Shown here piece by piece: positions 9,244-18,196 of a stretch of 64,000 bases of DNA. Location: NCBI GenBank assembly GCA_902555275.1, contig CACDRY010000006.1, forward strand, positions 1 to 64,000, given 5' to 3'. A program made the translations under genes and the position numbers. The stretch's first letter is position 1, and each line of letters starts with the position of its first letter. This DNA comes from an uncultured Pelagibacteraceae bacterium (GTDB taxonomy: Bacteria > Pseudomonadota > Alphaproteobacteria > Pelagibacterales > Pelagibacteraceae). The notes under the pieces are model-generated. The model was not told where the DNA came from and searched no databases. It worked only from the letters and a program-made list of their open reading frames with translations.

Positions 9244-9330
9244 GGGCGAATGGCGGAACTGGTAGACGCGTTGGACTCAAAATCCAATAGTAGCAATACT
9301 GTGAGAGTTCGATTCTCTCTTTGCCCACCA
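9244..9330 (+). tRNA. tRNA-Leu (anticodon CAA)
   Basis: The acceptor stem GGGCGAA pairs with TTTGCCC and the CCA end is encoded. The anticodon arm TTGGA-CTCAAAA-TCCAA gives CAA, reading UUG. There is a long class II variable arm, and the T arm GAGAG-TTCGATT-CTCTC is canonical. The next gene starts only 7 bases after CCA. Confidence 0.97.
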
Positions 9331-9337
9331 GGTATTT

Positions 9338-11038
9338 ATGAGTACACAAAATATTAATAATTTAGTCGAACTGTTTTTAATTAATTATAAAAAACAGAAA
9401 AAAGATAATATTCTTTTAACATCATTAAAAGACACCAGTAATTATTTTACATGGCAAAAAACATTCCATTCAATAAAAAAACTCTCTTCAGAAATTAATA
9501 AATACGCAAATAAAGGTGATAGATGTTTATTAATATCTGAAAATAGACCTGAGTGGTTAATAACAGATCTTTCTATAATGTTATCAGAAGCTATTACTGT
9601 ACCTGCTTATACAACTTATGCAGAGAAAGATTACGAATATATAATTGACAATTGTAATCCAAAATTAATATTTGTTTCAAATCAAGAACAATTTAATAAA
9701 GTCAAAGAAATTATAGAAAAAAATAGTTTTGTTGCAAAAATATTTTCTTTTGAACAATTAGATATAGATTCTGAGAGTTATATTAATGTTAATAAATTAT
9801 TTTCTAATTTAGATTACCAAGATTTAAATATTCCAGACTTATCAATTAAAAGGAATGATCCAGCTTGTATTATTTATACTTCAGGAACACAAGGTAACCC
9901 AAAAGGTGTTGTCTTAAGTCATGGTGGAATTTTAAATAATTGTGATGGTGCACTCGATATATTGAAACCTTTGTTAACAGATCAGACTAGATTTTTAACC
10001 TGGTTGCCGCTCTCACATTCTTATGAACACACTGTTCAATTTGTACAAATAAGTGTTGGAGCAAAAATATTCTATGCAGAAAGTATTGAAAAATTAGTTA
10101 AAAATATGAACGATTGCAAACCTCAACTAATGACTGCTGTGCCTAGATTTTACCAAAATTTATTTCAAAAGATTAATGCAAGTTTTAATAAAGTTACAGG
10201 TTTAAAGAAAAAACTAATATTAAAGATGTTAGAATTAGGAACCAAAAAAATAAATAAACAATCTTTAACAATTTTAGAAAAATTAATTGATAATATTTTG
10301 GAAAAAATAGTAAGAAAAAAAATCAAAAGTCAATTTGGAGGTGAGCTTAAAACTTTCGTTTCTGGCGGTGGGGCCCTTGATAAAGAAGTTGGTATTTTTT
10401 TAAATGCTATAGGCCTGCCTACTTTGCAAGGATATGGATTAACCGAAACCTCTCCAGTTGTAAGTTGTAATCCAATTGATGATATTAGGGTTGAGACGGT
10501 TGGACCACCGTTTAAAGGCAATGAGGTGAAAATTGCCTCAGATGGTGAAATTTTAGTTAAAGGTGAAAATGTAATGTTGGGTTATTGGAATAATGAGGAA
10601 GAAACTAACAAAGTTTTAAAGGATGGTTGGTTACATACAGGGGATATTGGAATTTTTGAGAATGATTACTTAAAAATTACTGATAGGAAAAAAGATATTT
10701 TGATTACTCCTGGTGGAGATAATATTTCTCCAGTTAAAATAGAAAATGAATTATCAAATTCGAAATTTATTGATCAATCAATCGTTTATGGAGATAATAA
10801 ACCATATTTAGTTGCTTTATTAGTTCTATCTGATGAAAATATAAATGTAACACAAGATCAAATTAAAAAAGAATTAGAAAATATAAATAAAAATCTTTCA
10901 AAAGTAGAAAATATAAAAAAATTTTTTATTATCAATGAAAAATTTTCAATTGAAAATGGAATGTTAACTCCAACTTTAAAACTAAAAAGATATAAAATTG
11001 TTAAGAAATATAAAAATGAATTTGAAAAACTTTATTAA
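9338..11038 (+). CDS. Long-chain acyl-CoA synthetase (AMP-binding)
   Basis: ANL-superfamily adenylating enzyme of the long-chain fatty acid CoA ligase (FAA1-like) type, 566 residues. Motifs: P-loop YTSGTQGNPKGVVLSH, LPLSHSYEH, GYGLTETSPVVS, and the hinge GDIGIFENDYLKITDRKKD. It activates fatty acids with ATP and CoA at the membrane or in the cytosol; chain length is not readable. The ATG is 7 bases downstream of tRNA-Leu, so transcripts probably read through from the tRNA. An AT-only hairpin followed by eight T at 11061-11088 may end transcription. Confidence 0.88.
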   Translation: MSTQNINNLVELFLINYKKQKKDNILLTSLKDTSNYFTWQKTFHSIKKLSSEINKYANKGDRCLLISENRPEWLITDLSIMLSEAITVPAYTTYAEKDYEYIIDNCNPKLIFVSNQEQFNKVKEIIEKNSFVAKIFSFEQLDIDSESYINVNKLFSNLDYQDLNIPDLSIKRNDPACIIYTSGTQGNPKGVVLSHGGILNNCDGALDILKPLLTDQTRFLTWLPLSHSYEHTVQFVQISVGAKIFYAESIEKLVKNMNDCKPQLMTAVPRFYQNLFQKINASFNKVTGLKKKLILKMLELGTKKINKQSLTILEKLIDNILEKIVRKKIKSQFGGELKTFVSGGGALDKEVGIFLNAIGLPTLQGYGLTETSPVVSCNPIDDIRVETVGPPFKGNEVKIASDGEILVKGENVMLGYWNNEEETNKVLKDGWLHTGDIGIFENDYLKITDRKKDILITPGGDNISPVKIENELSNSKFIDQSIVYGDNKPYLVALLVLSDENINVTQDQIKKELENINKNLSKVENIKKFFIINEKFSIENGMLTPTLKLKRYKIVKKYKNEFEKLY

Positions 11039-11148
11039 AAATTTTTAAAAAAATACTTTATAAATAGCGATTTATTTAACTTTTTTTTATTAACAAAAAA
11101 AAATAAAAAAATAATTTTATTTTAAATTTTTTTTTAAAAATTATATGT

Positions 11149-11177
11149 TTGACATAACTATCCAAAAAAAATAAAAA
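11149..11177 (+). promoter_or_regulatory. Sigma-70-type promoter for the lysine-rich microprotein gene
   Basis: A perfect TTGACA at 11149-11154 is followed after 17 bases by TAAAAA (11172-11177), a fair -10. It sits about 50 bases before the ATG at 11229 in an otherwise featureless AT stretch. The consensus -35 stands out here. The start of transcription is not demonstrated. Confidence 0.45.
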
Positions 11178-11186
11178 TTAGTTATT

Positions 11187-11207
11187 AACGAATCATAAAG
11201 ATTCGTT
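11187..11207 (+). promoter_or_regulatory. 5' UTR hairpin before the microprotein gene
   Basis: An 8-base perfect inverted repeat (AACGAATC/GATTCGTT) with loop ATAAA lies between the promoter and the ribosome site GGGAG at 11218. No T-run follows, so it is not an intrinsic terminator. A role in mRNA stability or translational control is inference. Confidence 0.45.
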
Positions 11208-11228
11208 TATAAAAAAAGGGAGCTAAAG

Positions 11229-11312
11229 ATGGCTAAAAGAAGAAAAAAAGCTGCTAAAAAGAAAACTAAGAAAAAAGCTAAGAAAAAAGCTAAGAAGAAG
11301 AAAAGAAGATAG
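11229..11312 (+). CDS. Lysine-rich 27-residue basic protein (histone-H1-tail-like)
   Basis: The 28-codon frame encodes 16 Lys, 4 Arg, 5 Ala, 1 Thr and the initiator Met, in repeats of the form A-K-K-K. It is preceded by an unusually good ribosome site (GGGAG, six bases before ATG), a promoter-like TTGACA and a hairpin, and followed by a strong terminator, so it looks like an independent, well-expressed gene. The composition resembles eukaryotic H1 tails and bacterial H1-like nucleoid proteins, so nucleic-acid or polyanion binding is likely but unproven. An alternative is that the RNA itself is the functional product. Confidence 0.7.
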   Translation: MAKRRKKAAKKKTKKKAKKKAKKKKRR

Positions 11313-11334
11313 TTTAGTATTCTTTTTAACTGAT

Positions 11335-11375
11335 AACGCTTCTCATGGCGCTTGCGTGAGAAGCGTTTTTTTTTT
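11335..11375 (+). terminator. Rho-independent terminator after the lysine-rich gene
   Basis: An 11-base perfect stem (11335-11345 with 11357-11367) and an 11-base loop run into ten consecutive T (11366-11375). This is the strongest intrinsic terminator I found in the window. The stop codon of the convergent carD lies at the end of the T-run (11374-11376). Confidence 0.9.
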
Positions 11376-12195
11376 ACTCCATAGCTTCTTGATTATTTAC
11401 ATCTTCTTCTGATATTGATCTTTCCTGAATTTTTTGGATTTGTTTTTCTAGATTTCTTTTTAGCGCCTTATCTAATTTTTTTTGAGCATCTTCTAAACTT
11501 GATCCCAGTACTATTTGGAATTCAGTTAAAAGTCTTTCGTAAGCTTTTTCAAACAATTGTCTTTCACTATAAGACTGATCAATCATTATATCATCACCCT
11601 TGTTAAGGTCTCTTACGACTTCAGCTAACTCATAAATTTTACCAGACGAAATTTTGGCTTCATATTCTTGTGCTCTTCTACTCCACATTGAGCGTTTAAT
11701 TTTTGGTTTACTTTTTAATATACTTACACATTTGTTTATTTGATTTATTGTTGCCAGTGGTCTTAAGTGAGCTTGCTTGTTTACTGGAACCATTCCATTA
11801 GCTTTATCTTTTTCAAATTTTAAGATATATGTTTCAACTTCAATACCACCAATATTGATTTTTTTTGTTTCTGTGATCTGACCAACACCATGTTTTGGAT
11901 ACACAACATAATCTTTAACTTTATATAACCTCTTTTCAGTTTCCTGCTTTTTTACCTTTTTTATCTCAGGTTTTTGCTCATTATTTTTTGGTATTCTTAA
12001 AGGATCGGTTTTAATTTCAACTTTTTTTTTTAAAACTTTTTTATCTTTCTTTTTAATCGGTTTAGTTTGTTTTTTAATCTTTGAATTTTTTGTTACTTTT
12101 TTTATTTTAGTTACTTTTTTTAAAACTTTTACTTTCTTCTTGGTAACTTTTGTTGCTTTTTTTTTATTCAAGATTTTCTTTAAAATATTTTTCAT
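11374..12195 (-). CDS. carD: CarD-family transcriptional regulator with Lys-rich N-terminal tail
   Basis: RNA-polymerase-binding regulator that stabilises open promoter complexes. The CarD/CdnL domain begins near residue 90 ([17 protein letters not shown]) and continues into the helical DNA-contact region ([23 protein letters not shown]). Residues 1-85 are an unusual tail made mainly of Lys with Thr, Val and Ile. The length of 273 exceeds typical CarD (about 160-170) because of this tail. Its start lies 32 bases inside fdxA; no later Met precedes the domain. Adjacent fdxA-carD is conserved in alphaproteobacteria. Confidence 0.9.
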   Translation of the reverse strand: MKNILKKILNKKKATKVTKKKVKVLKKVTKIKKVTKNSKIKKQTKPIKKKDKKVLKKKVEIKTDPLRIPKNNEQKPEIKKVKKQETEKRLYKVKDYVVYPKHGVGQITETKKINIGGIEVETYILKFEKDKANGMVPVNKQAHLRPLATINQINKCVSILKSKPKIKRSMWSRRAQEYEAKISSGKIYELAEVVRDLNKGDDIMIDQSYSERQLFEKAYERLLTEFQIVLGSSLEDAQKKLDKALKRNLEKQIQKIQERSISEEDVNNQEAME

Positions 12196-12493
12196 ACTTG
12201 TCTTTTACATCTTTAAATTGCTCATGATCCGTTGGAGGATCTTTTTTTTCATTAATATTTGGCCATATATCTGCATATTTTTTATTTATCTCTAACCATT
12301 TTTTATCTTTATCGTCGTTATCAGATATTATAGCATCTACAGGACATTCTGGCTCACAAACGCCACAATCTATACACTCATCGGGTTTAATTACAAGCAT
12401 ATTTTTGCCTTCATAAAAGCAATCCACTGGGCATACCTCTACGCAATCCATCAATTTACATTTGATACATTTTTCATTTACTAAATATGTCAT
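12164..12493 (-). CDS. fdxA: 7Fe ferredoxin FdxA
   Basis: Small electron carrier with one [3Fe-4S] and one [4Fe-4S] cluster. Cysteines C9, C12, C17, C21 and C25 and the second set C40-x2-C43-x2-C46-x3-C50-P match the FdxA pattern. The 109-residue length, with a C-terminal tail rich in Lys and Asp, fits. It overlaps both the TerB-like gene start side (4 bases) and carD (32 bases), so translation is probably coupled. The electron partner is not known. Confidence 0.95.
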   Translation of the reverse strand: MTYLVNEKCIKCKLMDCVEVCPVDCFYEGKNMLVIKPDECIDCGVCEPECPVDAIISDNDDKDKKWLEINKKYADIWPNINEKKDPPTDHEQFKDVKDKYEKYFKENLE

Positions 12494-12912
12494 GTTTTTT
12501 TTTCACTAACCTTCTTTTTAATATCACCAACAACTTTTGGATCTAAATAGAGTAAACCAGACAATCTTCTCATCAGGTTTGTTTCGTACATATCAGCATC
12601 CTTATCGGAATATATAATATCCCATAAGGTCTCTATTATAATTTTTTTGTCCTGCTCATTTATATTTTTAACTTCTCTAGTAAAATCAAGTATCTGATTT
12701 GAATCTTTTTCTTTTTCCTCTGCGTCTTTAATGATTTTATCTATTTTTTCAGCTTCAGCTCCCATTTCAATAATTGCATCTTTTATTATTTTTTTTTCTT
12801 TATCTGTATAATTCTCATCAATTCTTGCTAAATGAATTAGCAGACAAGCGACCGCTATTATTGATGGGTGATTTTCTTTTTCAGTTTCCTCTTTTTTAAA
12901 AATATTAAACAT
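12490..12912 (-). CDS. TerB-like (tellurite-resistance TerB family) protein
   Basis: A 140-residue all-helical protein. [20 protein letters not shown] and a second acidic helix pair ([19 protein letters not shown]) match the TerB/DjlA-N type repeat, which carries acidic metal-binding-like positions. The name comes from tellurite resistance, but stand-alone copies in alphaproteobacteria have no established function. It lies between the helicase gene and fdxA, overlapping fdxA by 4 bases and the helicase stop by 1 base. Confidence 0.8.
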   Translation of the reverse strand: MFNIFKKEETEKENHPSIIAVACLLIHLARIDENYTDKEKKIIKDAIIEMGAEAEKIDKIIKDAEEKEKDSNQILDFTREVKNINEQDKKIIIETLWDIIYSDKDADMYETNLMRRLSGLLYLDPKVVGDIKKKVSEKKT

Positions 12913-15395
12913 TATTTTAGGTTTAGTTGTGAAAGGACATTAAATGGATTATCATTAATATTCTTATTAGAGTCTCTTTTATTCATTTTTCTCGAAGGAA
13001 TATATCTAAAGTGAAGATTATTATCTTTTTCATAAGTTTTATAATTCATCTTTTTAATTAATTTCACAAAATTTTCTTTATTACAACCTAACAAATTCAA
13101 CATTTCAGGAATTAACTTTATCTCTTTGATTTTATTCTCAGATTTAGTATTAAAAATCATTAAAAATAACCTTTCTAAAATATCTATCCTAACATATAAA
13201 TTTTCAAATTTTTCAAAACCACATAAGAGCATTAAATTTTTATTTAGTATTTTCTTTTGTTCTAAAAAATTTAATCCAAAAGTTGGTGGTTGGAAGTCAA
13301 AATTTTTCTCATTAAAGTTTTTCCATAAGAGAATTCTCAAGGAAACAGAACTTGGTTTAAATAATTTAAACAAAAAAACATGATATCTTCCAAATTTTAC
13401 ACCTAAGTTTCTCAATTTTTTTCTTTCATCTTGATTTATTTTAGTTAAATAATTCAAAACTTCATCTCTTTTAACAACTCCATTACTTTCATATAGATGA
13501 TATGCTAAAGCTCTTATATCCGGATTATTATCCTCAACATTTTTTAAATCTATTAGACTTTTTAACTCTGTTTCAATTTTATCATTAAGCCAGGACTGTA
13601 AATAAGAATTAAGTTTTGATTTCTCGCTATTTTCAATCATATCGTCAATAATTAACTGTATTTGTGGATTTAGATAGTCTGAGCCTGGAATTAGTTTAGC
13701 TATTTGTTTATTGTTCCAATAAATTTTAAAATCATCTTTCAGATCAATTAAGCCAGTATCAATTATTTGAGTAATTCTTTTTATAATTTCTGGCACTACG
13801 TTTTGCCTTGCAGCCTTTTTTAAAGATTTTACATCTGCATCCAATGTATCGACTTTAAGATCTAATTCTAATTTTAAACCTTTTAATCGACCAATAAACT
13901 GGTCATTTATCATTACCTCTTCATTATTAATAATCTCTGTTTCAAACATAATATCTTGTTTTAAACCTCTGGCCAAAACACTAGCCCTTTTATCTATAAA
14001 TGTTTTAGTTAACTCTTCATGAAGTCTATCTGATAACTTATCTTCTAGATTTTTAGTTCTTTCTACCCAATAGTCTTGATTTTCAACCCAGTTTGATTTA
14101 TTTGACACATAAGCCCAAGTTCTGACATTAGCAATTCTATTAGATAAAGAGTCAACATTTCCATCTAATTTATCCAATAAAGACAGCTGTTCTTTCATAT
14201 AGTGATTTGGAACTTTTTTATTATAATTTGTTAAAAAATTAAAAATCTTACTTACAACATCAAAATGATGACCATAAGTTTTCTTTACAAAATCAGGTAT
14301 TTGACAACATTCCCAGAGTATTTTTAAAATTTCAGTATTGTCTTTAATTTCTATATTTGGTGCTTCTTTTAAAAAAAATTTTAATACTTTTTCATCTTGG
14401 CATTCACTTATTCTTCTAAGCCAGTCTTCTTGGGGTCTCTCCTCTAAAGATTTTAACAATGAAACTTTATTACTAAAGTTTAATTTTGTGTTTCTCCAAA
14501 AAATAGTTTGTATATCTGGATAACTGTGTGTTTCTAATGCTTCAATTTCTTCAGATCCTATTTCTTTACATTCCCCAGTAGTGCCAAATACACCATCGTT
14601 TAAGTATCTACCTGCTCTACCTGCTATTTGTCCAATTTCAGAAATATTCAAATTTCTTAATTTTTTGCCATCAAACTTTTTTAAATTTGAAAAATAAACA
14701 TTATCTAGATCCATATTTATTCCCATTCCAATTGCATCTGTTGCAACTAAATAATCAACATCACCAGATTGATATAAACTTACCTGTGAGTTTCTTGTTT
14801 TGGGACTAAGTGAGCCCATAACAATAGCGGCTCCACCCTTTTGACGTCTTATCAATTCTGCAATCGCGTATACTTCTTCAGTAGAAAAAGCAATTACAGC
14901 ACTTTTTCTCTCTATTCTTGAAATCTTTTTGTGACCACCGAAAGATAATTTAGAGAGCCTTTCTCTATTTTTAAATTCAATATCATCATCAAGTTTGTGG
15001 ATAATTTTTTTGATAGAGTTTGAACCCATTAACATGGTAAGCTTCTCACCTCTCATATGCAACAATCTATCTGTAAAAATATGACCTCTCTCGTGATCAT
15101 TACACATTTGTATTTCGTCAATACCAACAAATTCTAAACTTTTATCCAATGGCATAGACTCAACGGTGCAAAGAAAATATTTTGCATTTAATGGAATTAT
15201 TTTTTCTTCACCTGTAATTAAAGCAACATTTGATGGATCTACTTTTTTTATAACTTTGTCATAAACTTCTCTTGCTAAAAGTCTTAAGGGGAAACCAATC
15301 ATACCCGAATCAAAAGAAAGCATAGTTTCAATTGCTAAGAAAGTTTTTCCAGTATTTGTAGGTCCAAGAACTGCTGTGATTTTATTTTTTGTCAT
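12912..15395 (-). CDS. SUV3-like DEAD/DExH RNA helicase
   Basis: Superfamily 2 helicase of the mitochondrial SUV3/alphaproteobacterial helicase family. Walker A GPTNTGKT is near residue 12, with the PLRLLAREVY motif, GIDEIQMCND as the DExH-like box, SAVIAFSTEEV, and QIAGRAGRY as motif VI. The long C-terminal region resembles no domain I can name. An in-frame TTG at 15425 would add ten residues, but the ATG at 15395 puts the Walker motif where family members have it. It heads the helicase-terB-fdxA-carD operon. A role in RNA turnover is inferred from SUV3. Confidence 0.85.
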   Translation of the reverse strand: MTKNKITAVLGPTNTGKTFLAIETMLSFDSGMIGFPLRLLAREVYDKVIKKVDPSNVALITGEEKIIPLNAKYFLCTVESMPLDKSLEFVGIDEIQMCNDHERGHIFTDRLLHMRGEKLTMLMGSNSIKKIIHKLDDDIEFKNRERLSKLSFGGHKKISRIERKSAVIAFSTEEVYAIAELIRRQKGGAAIVMGSLSPKTRNSQVSLYQSGDVDYLVATDAIGMGINMDLDNVYFSNLKKFDGKKLRNLNISEIGQIAGRAGRYLNDGVFGTTGECKEIGSEEIEALETHSYPDIQTIFWRNTKLNFSNKVSLLKSLEERPQEDWLRRISECQDEKVLKFFLKEAPNIEIKDNTEILKILWECCQIPDFVKKTYGHHFDVVSKIFNFLTNYNKKVPNHYMKEQLSLLDKLDGNVDSLSNRIANVRTWAYVSNKSNWVENQDYWVERTKNLEDKLSDRLHEELTKTFIDKRASVLARGLKQDIMFETEIINNEEVMINDQFIGRLKGLKLELDLKVDTLDADVKSLKKAARQNVVPEIIKRITQIIDTGLIDLKDDFKIYWNNKQIAKLIPGSDYLNPQIQLIIDDMIENSEKSKLNSYLQSWLNDKIETELKSLIDLKNVEDNNPDIRALAYHLYESNGVVKRDEVLNYLTKINQDERKKLRNLGVKFGRYHVFLFKLFKPSSVSLRILLWKNFNEKNFDFQPPTFGLNFLEQKKILNKNLMLLCGFEKFENLYVRIDILERLFLMIFNTKSENKIKEIKLIPEMLNLLGCNKENFVKLIKKMNYKTYEKDNNLHFRYIPSRKMNKRDSNKNINDNPFNVLSQLNLK

Positions 15396-15557
15396 TTCTA
15401 GCTTTGGTATGATTTTTTTTACCAATACTATATATTGTTACCTTTAAAGAACAAAAATAGGCTAAAACTAGTCCGAATCATTGAGGAAAAAGTTCTCATT
15501 TTTATTATTTAATGTTTTAAGGTTATCATAATTTCTTAAAATTAAATATATTTTTTT

Positions 15558-17513
15558 ATGTCTCAAAAACTCTGGGAAGCTAATTCTCAAACAAAATCAA
15601 AATCAAATTTGTTTGAATTTGAAAAGTATTTAGCAAAAAAATTTAATTATACACCTAAGAAAAATTATAAAAAATTATATAATTGGACAATTGAAAACCC
15701 AAAGCTTTTTTGGTCTTCTATATGGGGATTTTCAAATATAAAAGGTTTTAAAAATGATAAATTTCATTTTCCTAAAGAAATTATGAAAAGTAAATTTTTA
15801 ATAAAATCAAAATTAAATTATGCAGAAAATTTATTATCAAAAAATGATAATTCAAAAGCTATTACATTTATTAGTGAAAATGGATACCGAGAAGAAAAAT
15901 CTTGGAAGGAATTGAATAACAATACTTTAAAATTAATGGATTTTTTTGAAAAAAATAATATTAAAGAAAAGGATAGAGTTGTATCATATACAGCCAATCA
16001 AATTGAGACGGTTGAAAGCTTTTTGGCAGCCAGTGCAATAGGAGCTATTTGGTCATCATGTTCCCCAGACTTTGGTATACAAGGTGTTGCAGAAAGATTT
16101 TCTCAAATTAAACCAAAATTATTAATAATTACAGATAGGTATTATTATAATGGCAAAGAAATTAATGTACTTGAAAGATTGCCAGCTATTATTAAAAAAA
16201 TTAAATCTATTAAGTGTGTTCTTATTGTTAATTATCCTGGAAAAAAAGGCTTAAAACAAAACCAAATTAAAGGAATTAAAATTTTCTATTACAATAAGTT
16301 AAAACACAAAAAAGTTAAAATATTCTCATTTAAAAAGTTTGATTTTGATAAAGAGTTAGCAATTTTATATTCAAGTGGAACAACAGGTAAACCAAAGTGC
16401 ATCTGTCATAGAGCTGGTGGTGTTTTATTGCAACATTTAAAGGAGCACAAACTTCATTGTAACGTAAAGCCTGGAGATAACGTATTTTATTTCACAACTT
16501 GTGGATGGATGATGTGGAATTGGTTAGTGACTTTTTTGGCATCTAAAGCTTCTATTGTTCTATTTGATGGCTTTCCAATGCACAAAAGAAATGACTTGCT
16601 ATTGAAAATGGCTGAGAGAGAAAAAATTTCGCTCTTAGGTATAAGCGCTAAATATATTGATCAACTAAAGAAGTATAATTTAAATATTAAAAATAAATAT
16701 AAATTAAAGTATCTTAAAACTATTTGTTCTACTGGATCACCTTTGTCCTCTGATGGTTTCGATTACGTTTATAAAAATATTAAAAAAAATGTTCATTTAG
16801 CATCCATAGCTGGAGGAACAGATCTTGTTTCATGCTTCGTGTTAGGAAATATATATTCACCAGTTTATAGAGGGCAAATTCAAAATAATGGTTTAGGAAT
16901 GAATACAGATGTTTTTTCTGAAAGAGGAAAATCCGTAATAAACAAAAAAGGGGAATTGGTTTGTAAATCAGCATTTCCATCAATGCCAAAATTATTTTGG
17001 AACGATAAAAATAATGAAAAATATAAAAAAGCATACTTCAAAAAATTTAAAAATGTTTGGCATCATGGTGATTTTGCTGAAAGAAAAAATAATGGTGGAT
17101 ATATAATTTATGGAAGATCAGATGCCACTTTAAATCCTGGAGGAGCAAGGCTGGGTACTGCTGAGATATATTCTGTAGTAGAAAAATTTAAAGAGATAAA
17201 AGAGGCGATCGTTATAGGTCAATCTTGGGACAATGATGTTAGAATTGTATTATTTTTAGTTTTAGATAAACCAAAAAGTTTAAACGAAGAACTTATTGCT
17301 AAACTTAAAAAAAATATAAGGTTTCAAGCTTCACCAAGACATGTACCATCAAAAATTATTGAAGTTACTGATATTCCTAGAACTAAAAATAACAAAATTG
17401 TAGAGCTGGCAGTAAAAAACGTAGTTGAAGGAAATAAAATCAAAAATATTCAGGCATTAAGTAACCCAGAGTCTTTGAAGCAATTTAAAAATTTAATTGA
17501 ATTAAAAAATTAA
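15558..17513 (+). CDS. Acetoacetyl-CoA synthetase (acetoacetate-CoA ligase)
   Basis: ANL-superfamily enzyme activating acetoacetate with ATP. The 651-residue length and family-specific segments (SSIWGFSNIKGF, CSPDFGIQGVAERFSQIKP, the P-loop YSSGTTGKPKCICHRAGG, GGTDLVSCFV, YGRSDATLNPGGARLGTAEIY) match AacS instead of acetyl-CoA synthetase. It would allow ketone-body or polyhydroxybutyrate-derived acetoacetate to enter central metabolism. It stands alone, with a 160-base AT-rich gap upstream and a convergent thioesterase downstream. Confidence 0.92.
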   Translation: MSQKLWEANSQTKSKSNLFEFEKYLAKKFNYTPKKNYKKLYNWTIENPKLFWSSIWGFSNIKGFKNDKFHFPKEIMKSKFLIKSKLNYAENLLSKNDNSKAITFISENGYREEKSWKELNNNTLKLMDFFEKNNIKEKDRVVSYTANQIETVESFLAASAIGAIWSSCSPDFGIQGVAERFSQIKPKLLIITDRYYYNGKEINVLERLPAIIKKIKSIKCVLIVNYPGKKGLKQNQIKGIKIFYYNKLKHKKVKIFSFKKFDFDKELAILYSSGTTGKPKCICHRAGGVLLQHLKEHKLHCNVKPGDNVFYFTTCGWMMWNWLVTFLASKASIVLFDGFPMHKRNDLLLKMAEREKISLLGISAKYIDQLKKYNLNIKNKYKLKYLKTICSTGSPLSSDGFDYVYKNIKKNVHLASIAGGTDLVSCFVLGNIYSPVYRGQIQNNGLGMNTDVFSERGKSVINKKGELVCKSAFPSMPKLFWNDKNNEKYKKAYFKKFKNVWHHGDFAERKNNGGYIIYGRSDATLNPGGARLGTAEIYSVVEKFKEIKEAIVIGQSWDNDVRIVLFLVLDKPKSLNEELIAKLKKNIRFQASPRHVPSKIIEVTDIPRTKNNKIVELAVKNVVEGNKIKNIQALSNPESLKQFKNLIELKN

Positions 17514-17519
17514 TTAATA

Positions 17520-17945
17520 TTAGCCACCCAAACCTGCATTCGGAAGTGGTCTTCTTAAAATTTTCCAAATCCCAACTGCACTTGCAATTAATTTATTTTT
17601 ACACTTGAGTTTGCAATTTATAAATACCATTGAATTTGTAACTTTTTGAATTTCTACTATTCCCAATAATTCGTCTCCAATGTTCGAGGGAGCTATAAAT
17701 TTTATATCCAATGAAATAGTTACACATGGTTTATTTCCACTTGCTCTATGACAAGCAGTACCTGCACCAGCATCAATGATTGTACAAATATAACCACCAT
17801 GGGTTATCCCAGCTTTATTTAAATGTGTTTTTTTAATATTAGTTTTAAACTCAAATTTTTTCTTGTTAATAGATCTAAATAATAAACCACCATTATGCTT
17901 CATGTAGCTTGGTTTATTGCTTAATTGTTCAAATTTTTTTTTCAT
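17520..17945 (-). CDS. PaaI/YdiI-type hotdog thioesterase
   Basis: A 141-residue hotdog-fold acyl-CoA thioesterase. NKAGITHGGYICTIIDAGAGTA contains the HGG turn and the acidic residue of the PaaI active site, followed by the strand VTISLDIKFIAPS. The ATG at 17945 was preferred; an upstream ATG at 17990 adds a 15-residue hydrophobic stretch not typical of this cytosolic family. The substrate is unknown. Confidence 0.85.
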   Translation of the reverse strand: MKKKFEQLSNKPSYMKHNGGLLFRSINKKKFEFKTNIKKTHLNKAGITHGGYICTIIDAGAGTACHRASGNKPCVTISLDIKFIAPSNIGDELLGIVEIQKVTNSMVFINCKLKCKNKLIASAVGIWKILRRPLPNAGLGG

Positions 17946-18042
17946 TAAAGGATTATTGTCATAATTAGTATAAATAATAAAACTAAACAAAAAAAATAAA
18001 TTACAGATTTTTCAAGTGATATTTTCATTTATCCTTTCATTT

Positions 18043-18119
18043 TGGTGCGCCTGCTAGGAGTTGAACCCAGAACCTCCTGGTCCGTAGCCAAGCGCTCTAT
18101 CCAATTGAGCTACAGGCGC
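18043..18119 (-). tRNA. tRNA-Arg (anticodon ACG)
   Basis: The acceptor GCGCCTG pairs with CAGGCGC and CCA is encoded. The D arm is GCTC-AATTGGAT-AGAGC type with GG in the loop. The anticodon loop CTACGGA gives ACG, expected to be edited to ICG by TadA to read CGU/CGC/CGA. The T loop TTCAACT is canonical. Confidence 0.97.
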
Positions 18120-18196
18120 AATTTGTACAGTTTTTATACATAATTAATAATGTAAATTATTTTTTTAGCAAATATTGATATATATATATTACAAAA

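Noticed and set aside
11041..11148. A/T homopolymer stretches as repeats, and the hairpin at 11061-11074 as a terminator
   Set aside because: The stem is five A-T pairs only, too weak to call; the tract fits the general base composition. It is mentioned only as a possible end for the acyl-CoA ligase mRNA.
14996..15004. Perfect DnaA box (TGTGGATAA) as a possible origin element
   Set aside because: It is a single copy inside the helicase coding region with no cluster of similar boxes nearby, so chance is a sufficient explanation in AT-rich DNA.
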